DNA of 64,000 nucleotides, taken from an uncultured Bacteroidales bacterium. Its GTDB lineage: Bacteria > Bacteroidota > Bacteroidia > Bacteroidales > F082. The notes under the pieces were generated by a model. That model did no database searches. It was not told where the DNA came from and saw nothing but the letters and a program-made list of their open reading frames with translations. The translations under genes and the position numbers were made by a program. The first letter of the stretch is position 1; the number at the start of each line of letters is the position of its first letter. Shown piece after piece: positions 33,961-43,775 of the stretch. The stretch is from NCBI GenBank assembly GCA_900317055.1, contig ONFF01000020.1, positions 62,001 through 126,000 of the forward strand, written 5' to 3'.

Positions 33961-34310
33961 GATATTTGAGTTTTGTTGATGCTGCGAAGATAGGAAAAAA
34001 TGCAAATCCTGTGACAAACATATGTTTTTTTGCATCTAAATAACGGATTATTATTTAAAAATACATCTAAATCACAGATTTTTATTATTTTACAAGGATA
34101 TATGAAGTAACATGATGACATTTATTAAATATAGAGGCTCTTGAACAATATTTTTTTGTTTTTGGTGTTGTATTATTGTGAAATTCTTAACTTTGCACGC
34201 TCTTTATAATGAGAAAAGTTTTTGCTTATATGACACTGGTTTTTGACTAATGTTAGACTAATATTGAACTAATTAAAACTGTAATTTTGTTTTTATTTAT
34301 TTTATAATTT
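33961..34310. other. 350-bp intergenic region, divergent promoters only
   Basis: This AT-rich gap holds the probable pgi -7 box (TATCTTCG, minus strand, 33985-33992) and the response-regulator promoter at 34188. I see no gene or repeat in it. Confidence 0.6.
34188..34195 (+). promoter_or_regulatory. -7 box for the response regulator
   Basis: TAACTTTG, with a TTTG at 34161-34164. It leaves a leader of about 115 nt. Confidence 0.5.
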
Positions 34311-35003
34311 ATGTCACGTTTAAAGATTTTATTGGCCGAAGACGATCGTGGATTAGGTATGATTGTCAAGGCTTTCCTTGATTCCAAGGGCTATCCCACC
34401 ACCTTATTCCAAAATGGCGAAGAGGCTTGGAACAGCCTACGCGACGTCCAGTATGATTTGTGCATTACCGATGTGATGATGCCCGTGATGGACGGTTTTA
34501 CTTTAGTCAAACAGATTAAGGCGGTGCAACCCATGATGCCTGTCATCTTCCTGACTGCCAAGAAGGAGGAGGACGATGTTTTGGAAGGCTTCAGTTTGGG
34601 TGCCGACGATTATATCACCAAACCCTTCAGCATGGACGAGCTGTTGGCACGTGTCAAGGTTTTGGAGCGCTGGTTGACCTACACTCCTACAAGCACTTCG
34701 ACATGTGAGTATCGTCTCGGTGGCTTCACTTTCGATGTGCCGCATCTCACTTTGACCGATTTCAAGGGCGAAAGACGCAAGCTGACTTCCAAGGAGATGG
34801 AATTGCTGTACATGCTTTGTGAGCACAAAGGCGAGACCTTGGAACGCGGTCTTGTTTTGAGGACCATTTGGGAGGAGGAAAACCGCACCAACGCCCGCTC
34901 GATGGATGTCTACATCACCAAGCTCCGCAAGTACTTCAAGGACGACCCTGACATCGACATCCTGAATGTGCACGGCGTGGGATTTAAGCTGGTGGTGAAG
35001 TAA
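34311..35003 (+). CDS. OmpR/PhoB-type response regulator (RprY-like)
   Basis: The 230-residue protein has a receiver domain with acidic pocket AEDD, phospho-acceptor Asp54 (ITDVMMP), Thr in FLTAK and Lys in TKPFS. A winged-helix DNA-binding domain follows (LTSKEMELLYMLCEHKGE, ARSMDVYITKLRKYF). It resembles Bacteroides RprY. No histidine kinase is adjacent, so its partner must be elsewhere. A terminator follows the stop. Confidence 0.93.
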   Translation: MSRLKILLAEDDRGLGMIVKAFLDSKGYPTTLFQNGEEAWNSLRDVQYDLCITDVMMPVMDGFTLVKQIKAVQPMMPVIFLTAKKEEDDVLEGFSLGADDYITKPFSMDELLARVKVLERWLTYTPTSTSTCEYRLGGFTFDVPHLTLTDFKGERRKLTSKEMELLYMLCEHKGETLERGLVLRTIWEEENRTNARSMDVYITKLRKYFKDDPDIDILNVHGVGFKLVVK

Positions 35004-35031
35004 GGCCACAGGCAAAATTGCAAGAAAGAAG

Positions 35032-35070
35032 GACGCAAAGAATCTCGAAAGGGATTGTTGCGTCTTTTTT
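35032..35070 (+). terminator. response-regulator terminator
   Basis: GACGCAAAGAATC pairs with GGATTGTTGCGTC and is followed by eight T. The next gene's -7 box starts 3 nt later. Confidence 0.75.
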
Positions 35071-35072
35071 TA

Positions 35073-35080
35073 TACCTTTG
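35073..35080 (+). promoter_or_regulatory. -7 box next to the start of the TPR regulator
   Basis: TACCTTTG ends 5 nt before ATG 35086, predicting a nearly leaderless transcript. Confidence 0.55.
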
Positions 35081-35085
35081 CAGGC

Positions 35086-36783
35086 ATGAAACGTTACGCT
35101 TGGATAGGGTTATTGGTTTTACTGGTTTTGGCGGCTTGCGACAGCGCTACGCGTGAGGCGCGGCGCATGGTGAAGCGTGCCGAGCTGTTGGCCGACACCC
35201 TGCCCGACAGCACCGTGCGCCTGATTGACAGCGTGCTGCGCATGCCCGCGAGCTTCAGCGAGCGTGAGCGCATGGACATGGCCTTGCTGCAGGCCGAGGC
35301 CTTGTTTGGCGACCGTGGACAGGAAATCTCGCCCGTGATGGACGACGATTTCTTCGATGAGCATGCCAACCTCTCCACCAGCCCCGAATTGGAGCGTGCC
35401 GCCGTCTATTACGCCGGTAAAAAGCAATACCCCAAGGCCGCCCATGCGGCACTCTACAGCGGCTTCGTGCAGCAGCACTACAACGAGAAGGAATCCGCCA
35501 TGCGCTCGTTTAAGGAGGCGGAGCAATATGGTAAACTATCTATAGACAGCCTTACAGTGGCTCGGGCGGAGTATAAGATAGGAAAAATGCTTCTAGATGA
35601 TGGCATGGAACTAGAAGCCCATGCTATATTTCAAACAGCTCACCTCAATTTTGGTAATCGCTTTGTCGATAAGGCTTTGACACAAAACATAATGAGTGTA
35701 TGTTGTCTTTTGCAAGGTGATTATGATAATGCTGAAACATACTTGCACCAGAGTTTATTGGATATGGAGAATAGCCATTCCAAAATAAATAAAGTGAATC
35801 GTAAAATATGGAATAACTATGCCGTTTTGTATCGTATACAAGGGAAATATGACCAAGCCATTAATTACTTGTATCGGATGATGGAGGACTCAGGTCTCGA
35901 CGAAAACGAAATCTTCATGTCAAGCTTAAATTTAGGCAATGTGTTTTTTGTTATGAAGGAAATGGATTCGGCAGCTAAGTATTACCAACATATAGAGGGT
36001 ATTTTGCCCACTCTTGATGTAAAGAAAGAAACAATAGCTTCTGCATATAGTGCTCTGTCCCGTTTTGCCGAAAACCAAAACAATGCAGCTTTAGCCTTGC
36101 AATACCGTGAAAAACATGAAAAGATTCTATATGATTTGATGATTCAGCGGCAAGAGCAAACTATTTACCGGATTCAGCAGCAATATGATTACGAAAGCCT
36201 CCAGAATAAGATGAATAAGAAAATCATCCAAAGGCATTTTACAATATTGATTATCAGCATATTATTACTTATCACAACCATCATTATCTTGGTTTTGCAA
36301 AACAGGCATAAACAATTGCTGAAATCAGAGGAAGAAATGAAGCAACAACTGGATGACCTGAAACAGGATTTGCTGCAAACAGTGAAAACCTCTGTGTTGG
36401 ACCATGAGATTTCCTCTCGATTAAGGATGATTCTCAAAGTCCACGATAAGGCTCTCCAAGGAAATGACCCCAAAAAGGAATGGCAGTCTTTGGCATGGCA
36501 AATCATGAACGGTGAGCAAGAAGCCTTTGAGGCCGCAAGAAGTGTTTTGGAAACGGCTTATCCTAAATTGTATTCAACCATCAAGGAAAACTATCCCGAC
36601 TTGACCGAAACCGAAGCCAAGATATGTCTGCTCTCTTGTTCCGACCTCTCCAATACAGAGATAGCCGAATTGTTAGGACTGAGCACAAATACCGTCAACC
36701 AAAACCGTAGTAACCTGCGCAAGAAGCTGAACCTGAAACCTGACCGAATGAAGGAACAACTGCGTTCGGCATTGTCCAAGTAA
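35086..36783 (+). CDS. membrane-bound TPR and LuxR-type HTH regulator
   Basis: The 565-residue protein has a lipoprotein-like signal (LVLAACDS), TPR-type helical repeats (about 30-360), one membrane helix (about 385-405), a short coiled coil and a C-terminal LuxR-like HTH (LTETEAKICLL to EIAELLGLSTNTVNQNRSNL). Such one-protein sensors are common in Bacteroidetes, with TPRs in the periplasm and the HTH in the cytoplasm. Base composition shifts sharply near 35,525 from GC-rich to AT-rich. It may control the secreted proteins downstream. Confidence 0.85.
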   Translation: MKRYAWIGLLVLLVLAACDSATREARRMVKRAELLADTLPDSTVRLIDSVLRMPASFSERERMDMALLQAEALFGDRGQEISPVMDDDFFDEHANLSTSPELERAAVYYAGKKQYPKAAHAALYSGFVQQHYNEKESAMRSFKEAEQYGKLSIDSLTVARAEYKIGKMLLDDGMELEAHAIFQTAHLNFGNRFVDKALTQNIMSVCCLLQGDYDNAETYLHQSLLDMENSHSKINKVNRKIWNNYAVLYRIQGKYDQAINYLYRMMEDSGLDENEIFMSSLNLGNVFFVMKEMDSAAKYYQHIEGILPTLDVKKETIASAYSALSRFAENQNNAALALQYREKHEKILYDLMIQRQEQTIYRIQQQYDYESLQNKMNKKIIQRHFTILIISILLLITTIIILVLQNRHKQLLKSEEEMKQQLDDLKQDLLQTVKTSVLDHEISSRLRMILKVHDKALQGNDPKKEWQSLAWQIMNGEQEAFEAARSVLETAYPKLYSTIKENYPDLTETEAKICLLSCSDLSNTEIAELLGLSTNTVNQNRSNLRKKLNLKPDRMKEQLRSALSK

Positions 36784-37055
36784 TTTGGTTTTGCCTTCAC
36801 AAGCCTAAATGCTTGTCTGTTTTGTCATTATTTTGCCTTCCAACACTTATATCCAAAGCTAAAACAACTATATATTTGTTTTTGTTTCTTGTTGTTTTTC
36901 AATAGTTTATATTTTCTCCATTGGAAAAAAGCTATATGAGACAAAATTAAAACTATATCTCAATTGACAGATATGTTTGACTCAGTAATTTCGTGCTGTG
37001 AATTGTTTCACGACACGTGTCAATCCCTATTGTTAACCATAAAAATCAAACGACA

Positions 37056-37466
37056 ATGAAAACAAAAACATTACTTCTCGTTGGCCTCTGTGCCATTGGC
37101 CTTTGCAGTTGGGAAGCGAAAGCCGTAAACACAACCTCTTTACCTATTAATAAAACTGAAATAGCAGACCCTCCACAGGGGTATGAAAAAATCGATTTAC
37201 AAGGTTCTTTGATGTATGGCATAGGTCCCAATTCTATCGTAGCTGGTGCCAGCGAAGATGCCGTCTACATCGGCTTCAACCAAAGCTTCGGCAATGTGAA
37301 TATCTCTATCTACAATGGTATGGGTGGCCTTGTCTACAGTACTGTGGTGAACACCGATGTGCAGCAGGTAATCATTATCCCCTTCACTTCTGCCGCAAGC
37401 GGCTCTTACATCGTTGAACTCAGCAACGCCAGCGGCTACGCCGATGGCGATTTCGATAAAAATTAA
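37056..37466 (+). CDS. DUF3244 family secreted protein
   Basis: The 136-residue protein has a signal peptide (ends near EAKA) and an Ig-like beta domain of the DUF3244 type, with VYIGFNQSFGNVNISIYN and GGLVYSTVV strands and a GSYIVELSN ending. This layout resembles the beta-sandwich of T9SS sorting domains but occurs alone. ATG 37056 is the start just before the signal peptide. The 270-bp gap upstream is AT-rich and only a weak TAATTTCG at 36986 suggests a promoter. Confidence 0.75.
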   Translation: MKTKTLLLVGLCAIGLCSWEAKAVNTTSLPINKTEIADPPQGYEKIDLQGSLMYGIGPNSIVAGASEDAVYIGFNQSFGNVNISIYNGMGGLVYSTVVNTDVQQVIIIPFTSAASGSYIVELSNASGYADGDFDKN

Positions 37467-37509
37467 TCTTTAATTCACTTAATTACTAACAAATTAAATT
37501 CAAATCATC

Positions 37510-38511
37510 ATGAAAAGATTTAATTCAATTATTGCCATCATCGGTTTGGCAATCGTGGCCACTGCCGTGGCCTTCGTGTCTTGCAAGAAAGAGAAGCAGG
37601 AACAGAAATCGTATAACGTGGAACAGAGTGTACAAAACCCTGACAACATGGACGAATACCTGATGTCGTTCAAGAAAAGACTGCTTTCCGCCCAAAAAGG
37701 CGAGGAAACCATCGGCCTCGAACAAGCACAACGTGACTTGGGCAACTTGCTCAATTTCGACTTCGGAGATATTTATCATGTCACAAATGCGTTCCATAGC
37801 GATACGCTGCATCTCGAACTTGCCCTTTCACAAGGTCAGGTGGAACTTTCGCAACTAGCAAAAACGTACACCCTTGCCTACGAACAAATTGAGGAGGCTT
37901 TTAATTTGGTCGAGCTTCCAAACAAAACCGTGTACTCTATCTATTGCGTTTTTAATCAACAGGTCAAAAACGACGATTTGGTGGATGTTGAGTTGGTAGT
38001 CACCACCAGGGGTTTTAACGAAACAAACAACCAGCGTGATTTACCCAACCTATACGATTGTTGGAGTGTGTATCACGGACGAGGAAATTGTGACGGTTTG
38101 TATGTCGGAAAAGACCATGTCTCAGTACTACAAAGCGTGTACTTTCTCAACATGCCTCATTATGGATGCCCCGATGGTACGGTGTATTTCACGGATGTGG
38201 TAATAACTGAGATTTACGCCATTAACTACCCAGAAACGGGCTCTCAAACGTATAATCAAGGTTTCCGCCTATGGGTCGGCAATCAATGGGAATACGAAAA
38301 CGGATACGTTGATGTTGACGAAATGGTTTACTATTATCACAATTTATGCGATATCATTGATGACGAGATAGACGCATTGAACGACGATGATTTCAAAGTA
38401 TCGACCATCTCTTGCGCAATTCACCCAAGTCCTATCTTAGCAAATACCTATTGTTTTGCTTTCAAACTTCAATATGGCAAGATTAATTGTAATCACAACA
38501 ACAACGATTAA
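37510..38511 (+). CDS. hypothetical lipoprotein
   Basis: The 333-residue protein has a lipoprotein signal (AFVSCKKEK, Cys near 25) and no family I recognise. The N-terminal third is helical; the rest is rich in aromatic residues and cysteines (for example YDCWSVYHGRGNCDGLYVG). It ends in NHNNND. It lies in line with the DUF3244 gene upstream and the T9SS gene 7 nt downstream, so all three are probably co-expressed. Confidence 0.7.
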   Translation: MKRFNSIIAIIGLAIVATAVAFVSCKKEKQEQKSYNVEQSVQNPDNMDEYLMSFKKRLLSAQKGEETIGLEQAQRDLGNLLNFDFGDIYHVTNAFHSDTLHLELALSQGQVELSQLAKTYTLAYEQIEEAFNLVELPNKTVYSIYCVFNQQVKNDDLVDVELVVTTRGFNETNNQRDLPNLYDCWSVYHGRGNCDGLYVGKDHVSVLQSVYFLNMPHYGCPDGTVYFTDVVITEIYAINYPETGSQTYNQGFRLWVGNQWEYENGYVDVDEMVYYYHNLCDIIDDEIDALNDDDFKVSTISCAIHPSPILANTYCFAFKLQYGKINCNHNNND

Positions 38512-38518
38512 TAGCTCT

Positions 38519-40159
38519 ATGAAAATCCATAGAATCATTGCCATCGTCACACTATTGCTATGCGCAACCCCCTCTTTCTCGCAAGAGGGATTTTTCCGCA
38601 TCTATTCCACCGAAGGGAACAGGATTAGTAGGAACTCATGCATCACCTATGCGGATAAAGGTTGTTACATCGTGGCGTTCAACTTCACCGACGACCATTA
38701 CAATGAGACCTGTGCGAAACTGTACAAGTTGTCACCCGAAGGGGATATTGTCGGCAGCACATTTGTCGACGAATCTGACAGCGCATTCTCGCTTTACAAC
38801 ATCTTCCGTCATCCAACCCTTCCCGATTCGTATGTAGGCACAGGCCTGTACTATTTCCCCGACTCCATCCCATATTTTTACGATCTATCGTTGCCCTATT
38901 TCATCCAATTCGACGGCCAACTGAACATCACCCGGCGAGATACCCTGGAACACGAACTATTCAACCACAGATGCATTTTAGGCATGAGGACAATGCTCAA
39001 TAAAGACCGCAACATCTTCGGCGAATACCTGAATCACGTCCCCACCACCCCGCCAAGCGACTTTCATCGCATCTTCGTGGAAATGAGCCCAGACGGCGAT
39101 TTGCTTCGCATTGTGGACGACCCCGACACCATCGACCTTCAACCGTTTGGGAGCATGTCCTCGGCCCTCTTCGAGATCCCCTTGACCCATGAGACCGTCT
39201 CATACCGTTATGGAAAACCGGAACTGACACCTGGCTACCATGGGCAAATACACAAGTTCATCAAGATACACGACGATTACAGCACTGAGGTAATCAACGA
39301 ATTCTCCCGCTTCGGCGACGACACCTTGTCATACAACGTTCACTACATAAGCACCCGATTTGATCAGCTGAGAGGAGACAGCCCAGCCACCGTCCTCCCC
39401 TTGAACGACTCCACGCTGTTGTTCTCCATTCAAGCCTGGGAGGAATGGTACCAAGGATGGCCGACCCTCGACTCCAACCTGTTCATCTCCGACGTTGCAT
39501 CCGTCTTGTACAAGACCGACCTTGAGGGCAACATGAAAGACTTCCACATCTTCAACAGCTACAACGACACCATCGATGTCGTTCCGTTCACATCCATCGC
39601 CCTCACGAAAGAGGACGCGACAGGCCACAAGATGATTTTCCATTGCCGCTACAGCCAATACAATGAGTCGTGGGAAAACCCCAACACGCTCACCATCACC
39701 AAACTGACAGACGATTTCGAAATCCTGTGGCAAAGGTCGTACACCGTCCCCGACATCTACCTTGAAGCTCACCATCTGCTGCCCACTATCGACGACGGCT
39801 GCCTCGTGACAGGTTCGGTCACGCGAGGGTGCAACTTGCCCTATTCCTTCGGTGTGCGCGAGGAATGGTTCGCCCTCAAGCTCAACGCCGACGGCACGGT
39901 GGGCACAGACGAGGATGGCTTGGTGGTGCGCCCCTACGCCTGTTATCCCAACCCCACGCATGATATGCTCCACCTGCAATACTCCCCCGATGTTCAGCCC
40001 GCACGAATCGAAATTTTCGACCTGCAAGGCCACCTGGTGCGCACGCAAAGCAAAGCCTTTGAGAGCATCGACATGAGCCAGTTGCCCGCTGGAACCTACA
40101 CGATGCGCGTCACTATGGAGGACGGGAAGACTTATACGGACAAAGTGGTGAAGGAGTGA
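38519..40159 (+). CDS. T9SS-exported protein, unknown function
   Basis: The 546-residue protein has a signal peptide (ends SFSQ), about 440 residues of repeated beta strands that look like a propeller (several FNFTDD, LYKLSPEGD, KLTDDFEILW blades), and a C-terminal Por sorting domain (CYPNPTHDML to TMRVTMEDGKTYTDKVVKE). ATG 38519 follows the previous stop by 7 nt. The upstream in-frame codons lie in the preceding gene. Confidence 0.8.
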   Translation: MKIHRIIAIVTLLLCATPSFSQEGFFRIYSTEGNRISRNSCITYADKGCYIVAFNFTDDHYNETCAKLYKLSPEGDIVGSTFVDESDSAFSLYNIFRHPTLPDSYVGTGLYYFPDSIPYFYDLSLPYFIQFDGQLNITRRDTLEHELFNHRCILGMRTMLNKDRNIFGEYLNHVPTTPPSDFHRIFVEMSPDGDLLRIVDDPDTIDLQPFGSMSSALFEIPLTHETVSYRYGKPELTPGYHGQIHKFIKIHDDYSTEVINEFSRFGDDTLSYNVHYISTRFDQLRGDSPATVLPLNDSTLLFSIQAWEEWYQGWPTLDSNLFISDVASVLYKTDLEGNMKDFHIFNSYNDTIDVVPFTSIALTKEDATGHKMIFHCRYSQYNESWENPNTLTITKLTDDFEILWQRSYTVPDIYLEAHHLLPTIDDGCLVTGSVTRGCNLPYSFGVREEWFALKLNADGTVGTDEDGLVVRPYACYPNPTHDMLHLQYSPDVQPARIEIFDLQGHLVRTQSKAFESIDMSQLPAGTYTMRVTMEDGKTYTDKVVKE

Positions 40160-40170
40160 TGACGAGAGAG

Positions 40171-40266
40171 ACAATGACTTGTGCCAATGACTATGACCGC
40201 TTTAACGAAGCCAAGAATCTTCTATATTTAATAAAAGCGGTCATTGTCATAGTCTATAGTCATAGT
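40171..40266. repeat. 36-bp inverted repeat (GTCATA words), copy 2
   Basis: The arms 40171-40206 and 40231-40266 surround a 24-nt spacer. The left arm is nearly identical to that at 15285-15320. It lies between convergent genes. Confidence 0.85.
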
Positions 40267-40278
40267 AGAAAAAGGTCT

Positions 40279-41472
40279 TTATTCCGGCAACACCTCCGCC
40301 TCAGGCAGCTGTATCGTGGTGTCGCAAAGGAATTCCCAAAGCGGATCGGGTGGGAAGTTGAAGGTGGTGTTGGTCAACAAGGCGAGGAAACGGTTTTTGT
40401 TCGTGTCACGGATGATGGCGCTGCGGTAGCCTTTCCACCAACCGAAATGGAAATACATGCCAGGGCGTTCCTTGCTCATGCGCCAGCCGAAACCGTAGTT
40501 TTCGCCGTTTTTCCACTCGGGCGAGCCGGGTTTGAAGGCCTCGGCCTGCAAGCTGTCGGGCAAAAGCACATGCTTGTCCAAGGCTTGGTTGAACTTCCAA
40601 AGGTCTTCCACGGTGGAGAACATGATCTTGTCGCCCATCACGCCGTTGAGGTAGTCGTTTTGTGTCTTCAGCGGCCCGTTCTTGAAGAGGTCGTGGCCAT
40701 GCGCATCAACGGGCATATACAACGAAACAAGAGTGTCGTTCCGCATCGAATAGATATAGGAATGCGACATGTCGAGCGGCTCGAAGATGCGCTCGCGCAT
40801 GAATTCCTCGAAGTGCTGCCCGCTGGCCCGTTCCACCACCGTTGCCAAAAGGGCATAGTTGATGTTGTTGTAGAAATAGGAGCCATCGGGCGTGCCGTAT
40901 GGCTCGGGTTTCTTTTCGGCCAACATCTTGATCATCGCCTCATTTGAGAAGGGCTTCTTGCGGTCAGGCCAGTGTTTGTCGGCCAAAGCATCGTAGCGCG
41001 GCAAGCCAGAGCGATGGTTGAGCAAATGTCGAATCGTCACGCCTTCATAAGGCAATTGGGGTATGTATTTCCTCACATCATCGTCGTAGTCGAGTTTGCC
41101 TTCGGCTTTCAAGAGCATGATGGCTTCGGCGGTGAACATCTTCGAATCGGAAGAGAGCTGGAAGGCATCGTCAATGCGCAAGGAGTCCTTTTGGCGTTTG
41201 CTTAGGTCGCGCCAACCGAAGGCTTTTTCATAAACTACTTGTCCCTGTTCGGCATAAAGCACTACGCCATTGAGTCCTGCCTTATTCAAACCGGTGAACA
41301 CCTTGTCGGCCTGCTTGGCACGTTTGGCCGCAATCTCATCGTTCAAGTTGATGAAAAGGCTGTCAACATTAATGTCAGGCACGACACGATTGCACCGTTT
41401 TCCGAAGAAGAAAACCGAGGCAACCACTACGATGAACAGCAGTAAAAGGACTAAAAAGGATCTCCGTCTCAT
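40279..41472 (-). CDS. serine hydrolase (class C beta-lactamase family)
   Basis: The 397-residue protein has an N-terminal membrane anchor (about 5-23) and a penicillin-binding-type domain. It shows the SxxK motif SSDSK, the YxN motif YNNINY, and HLLNHRSGLP. This group includes esterases and D-aminopeptidases, so beta-lactam hydrolysis should not be assumed. It is probably periplasmic. Its -7 box (TACATTTG, minus strand, 41483-41490) is divergent from the helicase promoter. Confidence 0.88.
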   Translation of the reverse strand: MRRRSFLVLLLLFIVVVASVFFFGKRCNRVVPDINVDSLFINLNDEIAAKRAKQADKVFTGLNKAGLNGVVLYAEQGQVVYEKAFGWRDLSKRQKDSLRIDDAFQLSSDSKMFTAEAIMLLKAEGKLDYDDDVRKYIPQLPYEGVTIRHLLNHRSGLPRYDALADKHWPDRKKPFSNEAMIKMLAEKKPEPYGTPDGSYFYNNINYALLATVVERASGQHFEEFMRERIFEPLDMSHSYIYSMRNDTLVSLYMPVDAHGHDLFKNGPLKTQNDYLNGVMGDKIMFSTVEDLWKFNQALDKHVLLPDSLQAEAFKPGSPEWKNGENYGFGWRMSKERPGMYFHFGWWKGYRSAIIRDTNKNRFLALLTNTTFNFPPDPLWEFLCDTTIQLPEAEVLPE

Positions 41473-41563
41473 TTTCGAGGGGCAAATGTACGCAAAAATG
41501 GCATAAAACCGCTTTTTTTCGGCAAAATTGTAGTCGGATACGGCTTAATTCGTTAATAATTAC

Positions 41564-41571
41564 TACTTTTG
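41564..41571 (+). promoter_or_regulatory. -7 box for the DEAD-box helicase
   Basis: TACTTTTG lies 31 nt before ATG 41603. Confidence 0.6.
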
Positions 41572-41602
41572 CAGCCTCATTTAAACACCTTAATCATATT
41601 TC

Positions 41603-43738
41603 ATGTCACAATTTACAGATTTTGGATTGAATCCCGCTCTGCTGAGGGCTATTAAGGAGCTGGGGTTCGAGAATCCTATGCCCATCCAGGAAAAGACCAT
41701 TCCTGTGCTCCTGGAGAAAGATGTTGACTTCGTGGGCCTTGCACAGACGGGAACGGGTAAGACTGCCGCATTCGGCTTGCCTTTGTTGAACAAAATCGAC
41801 GCCGAGCAGCGTTGTGTCCAAGCGTTGATTCTTTGTCCGACACGTGAGCTTTGTATGCAGATTACCAGAGACTTGCGCAACTATGCCAAGTACATTCCAG
41901 AAATCCTGATTGTGCCCGTCTATGGCGGCGCCAGTATCGAACTCCAGTTCAAAGACTTAGCCAAGAAACCACAGATTATCGTGGCCACGCCTGGCCGTCT
42001 GCGCGATATGATCCGCCGCAACCGCGTCGACTTCAGCAACGTGAAGACGATGATCCTCGACGAGGCCGATGAGATGCTTAACATGGGCTTCCAAGAGGAA
42101 GTCGATGACATCCTCGAGTATATGCCCAAGGAAGGTCGCCACACCATGCTGTTCTCGGCCACCATGCCGAAGGAGGTGGAAGCCATCCTCAACAAGTACA
42201 TGACCGACCCCGTGAAGGTGGCCGTGGGCGAACGCAACAGCGGCACCGCCAATGTCGACCATATCTACTACATGATGGCTGCCAAGGACCGTTACTCGGT
42301 GCTGAAACGCATCATCGATTACACACCTTCCATCTACGGCATCATCTTCTGCCGCACCAAGTTGGAGACCCAGGAGATTGCCGACAACCTCATCCAAGAC
42401 GGCTACAACGCCGCCGCATTGCATGGCGACCTCTCGCAAGGCATGCGCGACAATGTGATGGACCACTTCCGTAAGCGTAGCCTGCAACTGCTGGTGGCTA
42501 CTGATGTGGCCGCCCGTGGCATCGATGTGAAGGAACTGACCCACATCATCAACTACAACCTGCCCGACGACATCGAGACCTATGTACACCGCAGTGGCCG
42601 TACAGGTCGTGCTGACAAACGTGGTATCTGCCTCAGCCTCATCAACTTGCGCGAGAAGAGCAAGATCAAGAGAATTGAGAAGATTGTGGGCAGACCTTTC
42701 GAAAAGGCCATGATTCCTACGGGTAAGGAAGTGTGCGAGAAGCAGCTCTTCAACCACATCGACCGCATCGAGCATGTCAACATCAACAGCGAGGAGATTG
42801 ACGACTACTTGCCAGTGGTTTTCCGCAAGCTGGACTGGATGAGCCGTGAGGAACTCATCACCCGCATGGTGGCACTCAACTTCAACCGTTTCCTTGAATA
42901 CTACAAGGATGCCGTCGACCTCAATGTCAATGAAAAAGACGAGAAGAAAGACCGCAAGGAGCTCAAGAAAGAGCGCGAGCATCGCGATGAGACCATGATG
43001 CGCCTCTACTTCGGCATGGGCAAGAACGACCACATCCTGCCGCAGAAGATTATTGGCAAGATTAATGACGTCACCCATAGCAAGAACATCCCGATTGGCC
43101 GTATCGACCTTTATGGCGACTATTCCTATGTGGATGTCGAAGAGAGCTTCGTCCCGATGATTCTCGACTGCTTTGCCGACCCGCACAACAACCCGCGCGG
43201 CATCGTGGTGGAGGTGGCCAAAGACCAGCCTGAGCGCAAGAAGAGCAGCGAGAAGAAAGACTTCGGCGAGAAAAAGGAACGCAAGGAACGCCGTGACCGC
43301 GATGACTTCCGTGATGACCGTCGCGAGAAACGCGACCGTCATGATGACGACTTCTTTGAGAAGAAATCGAAGAAGAAAAAGAAGGACTTCGACGACGACA
43401 GGACTTACTATAAGTCGGAGCGTTCGCGCGATGGCCGCGAGTGGCTCGATCCTGACTGGAGAGAACACTTGGACGACATTGAGGTTTTCATCGACGATGA
43501 CGACCGTCCGAGCCGCAAGCAGCGCAACGCCGAGCGTGGCTTTGGGGCTAAGAAGAGCAGCGGTAGTTCTTCAAAGAGCAGCTCATCGAGAGGTGGTAGC
43601 TCAAGAGGAGGTTCATCGAGAGGCGGTTCATCAAGGTCTTCATCGAGAGACTCAGGCCGTGGTCGCCGTGGCGCCAGCCGTTATGACGATGGCGATTACT
43701 ATTCGCCTCGCCGCCGCGGTGGAGGCAGAAGGAGATAG
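41603..43738 (+). CDS. deaD: DEAD-box RNA helicase (DeaD-like)
   Basis: The 711-residue cytoplasmic helicase is involved in ribosome assembly or mRNA turnover. Motifs in order: Q motif (GFENPMPIQEKTIP), AQTGTGKTA, PTRELCMQ, LDEADEMLNMGF, FSATMP, VATDVAARGID, HRSGRTGRA. A DbpA-type RNA-binding domain follows (about 455-535, YFGMGKNDHILPQKIIGKI). The tail has a charged KR/DE stretch (about 540-640) and then a Gly-Ser-Arg stretch with GGSSRGGSSRGGSSR, probably disordered and RNA-binding. Confidence 0.95.
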   Translation: MSQFTDFGLNPALLRAIKELGFENPMPIQEKTIPVLLEKDVDFVGLAQTGTGKTAAFGLPLLNKIDAEQRCVQALILCPTRELCMQITRDLRNYAKYIPEILIVPVYGGASIELQFKDLAKKPQIIVATPGRLRDMIRRNRVDFSNVKTMILDEADEMLNMGFQEEVDDILEYMPKEGRHTMLFSATMPKEVEAILNKYMTDPVKVAVGERNSGTANVDHIYYMMAAKDRYSVLKRIIDYTPSIYGIIFCRTKLETQEIADNLIQDGYNAAALHGDLSQGMRDNVMDHFRKRSLQLLVATDVAARGIDVKELTHIINYNLPDDIETYVHRSGRTGRADKRGICLSLINLREKSKIKRIEKIVGRPFEKAMIPTGKEVCEKQLFNHIDRIEHVNINSEEIDDYLPVVFRKLDWMSREELITRMVALNFNRFLEYYKDAVDLNVNEKDEKKDRKELKKEREHRDETMMRLYFGMGKNDHILPQKIIGKINDVTHSKNIPIGRIDLYGDYSYVDVEESFVPMILDCFADPHNNPRGIVVEVAKDQPERKKSSEKKDFGEKKERKERRDRDDFRDDRREKRDRHDDDFFEKKSKKKKKDFDDDRTYYKSERSRDGREWLDPDWREHLDDIEVFIDDDDRPSRKQRNAERGFGAKKSSGSSSKSSSSRGGSSRGGSSRGGSSRSSSRDSGRGRRGASRYDDGDYYSPRRRGGGRRR

Positions 43739-43747
43739 TTTTCTTTG

Positions 43748-43775
43748 TCACAAAACCGACAAAACCATCAAAACA
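43748..43775. repeat. left terminal arm (ACAAAACCN words) of the GxxExxY element
   Basis: The arm consists of three nonamers, each with CAAAAC at its core. It matches the inverted copy at 44365-44392 at 24 of 28 positions. Two hairpins lie inside it (GCAACGGC/GCCGTTGC and CCCGACtaaaGTCGGG, 43789-43842). Confidence 0.8.

Noticed and set aside
40279-41472. Beta-lactam resistance gene
   Set aside because: The SxxK and YxN motifs only place it in the broad serine-hydrolase family. Nothing in the sequence shows beta-lactam hydrolysis.
41957-43468. Long open frame antisense to the DEAD-box helicase
   Set aside because: It mirrors a GC-rich coding gene. Its hydrophobic, valine-rich translation has no recognisable motifs, and the helicase on the other strand has all its motifs.
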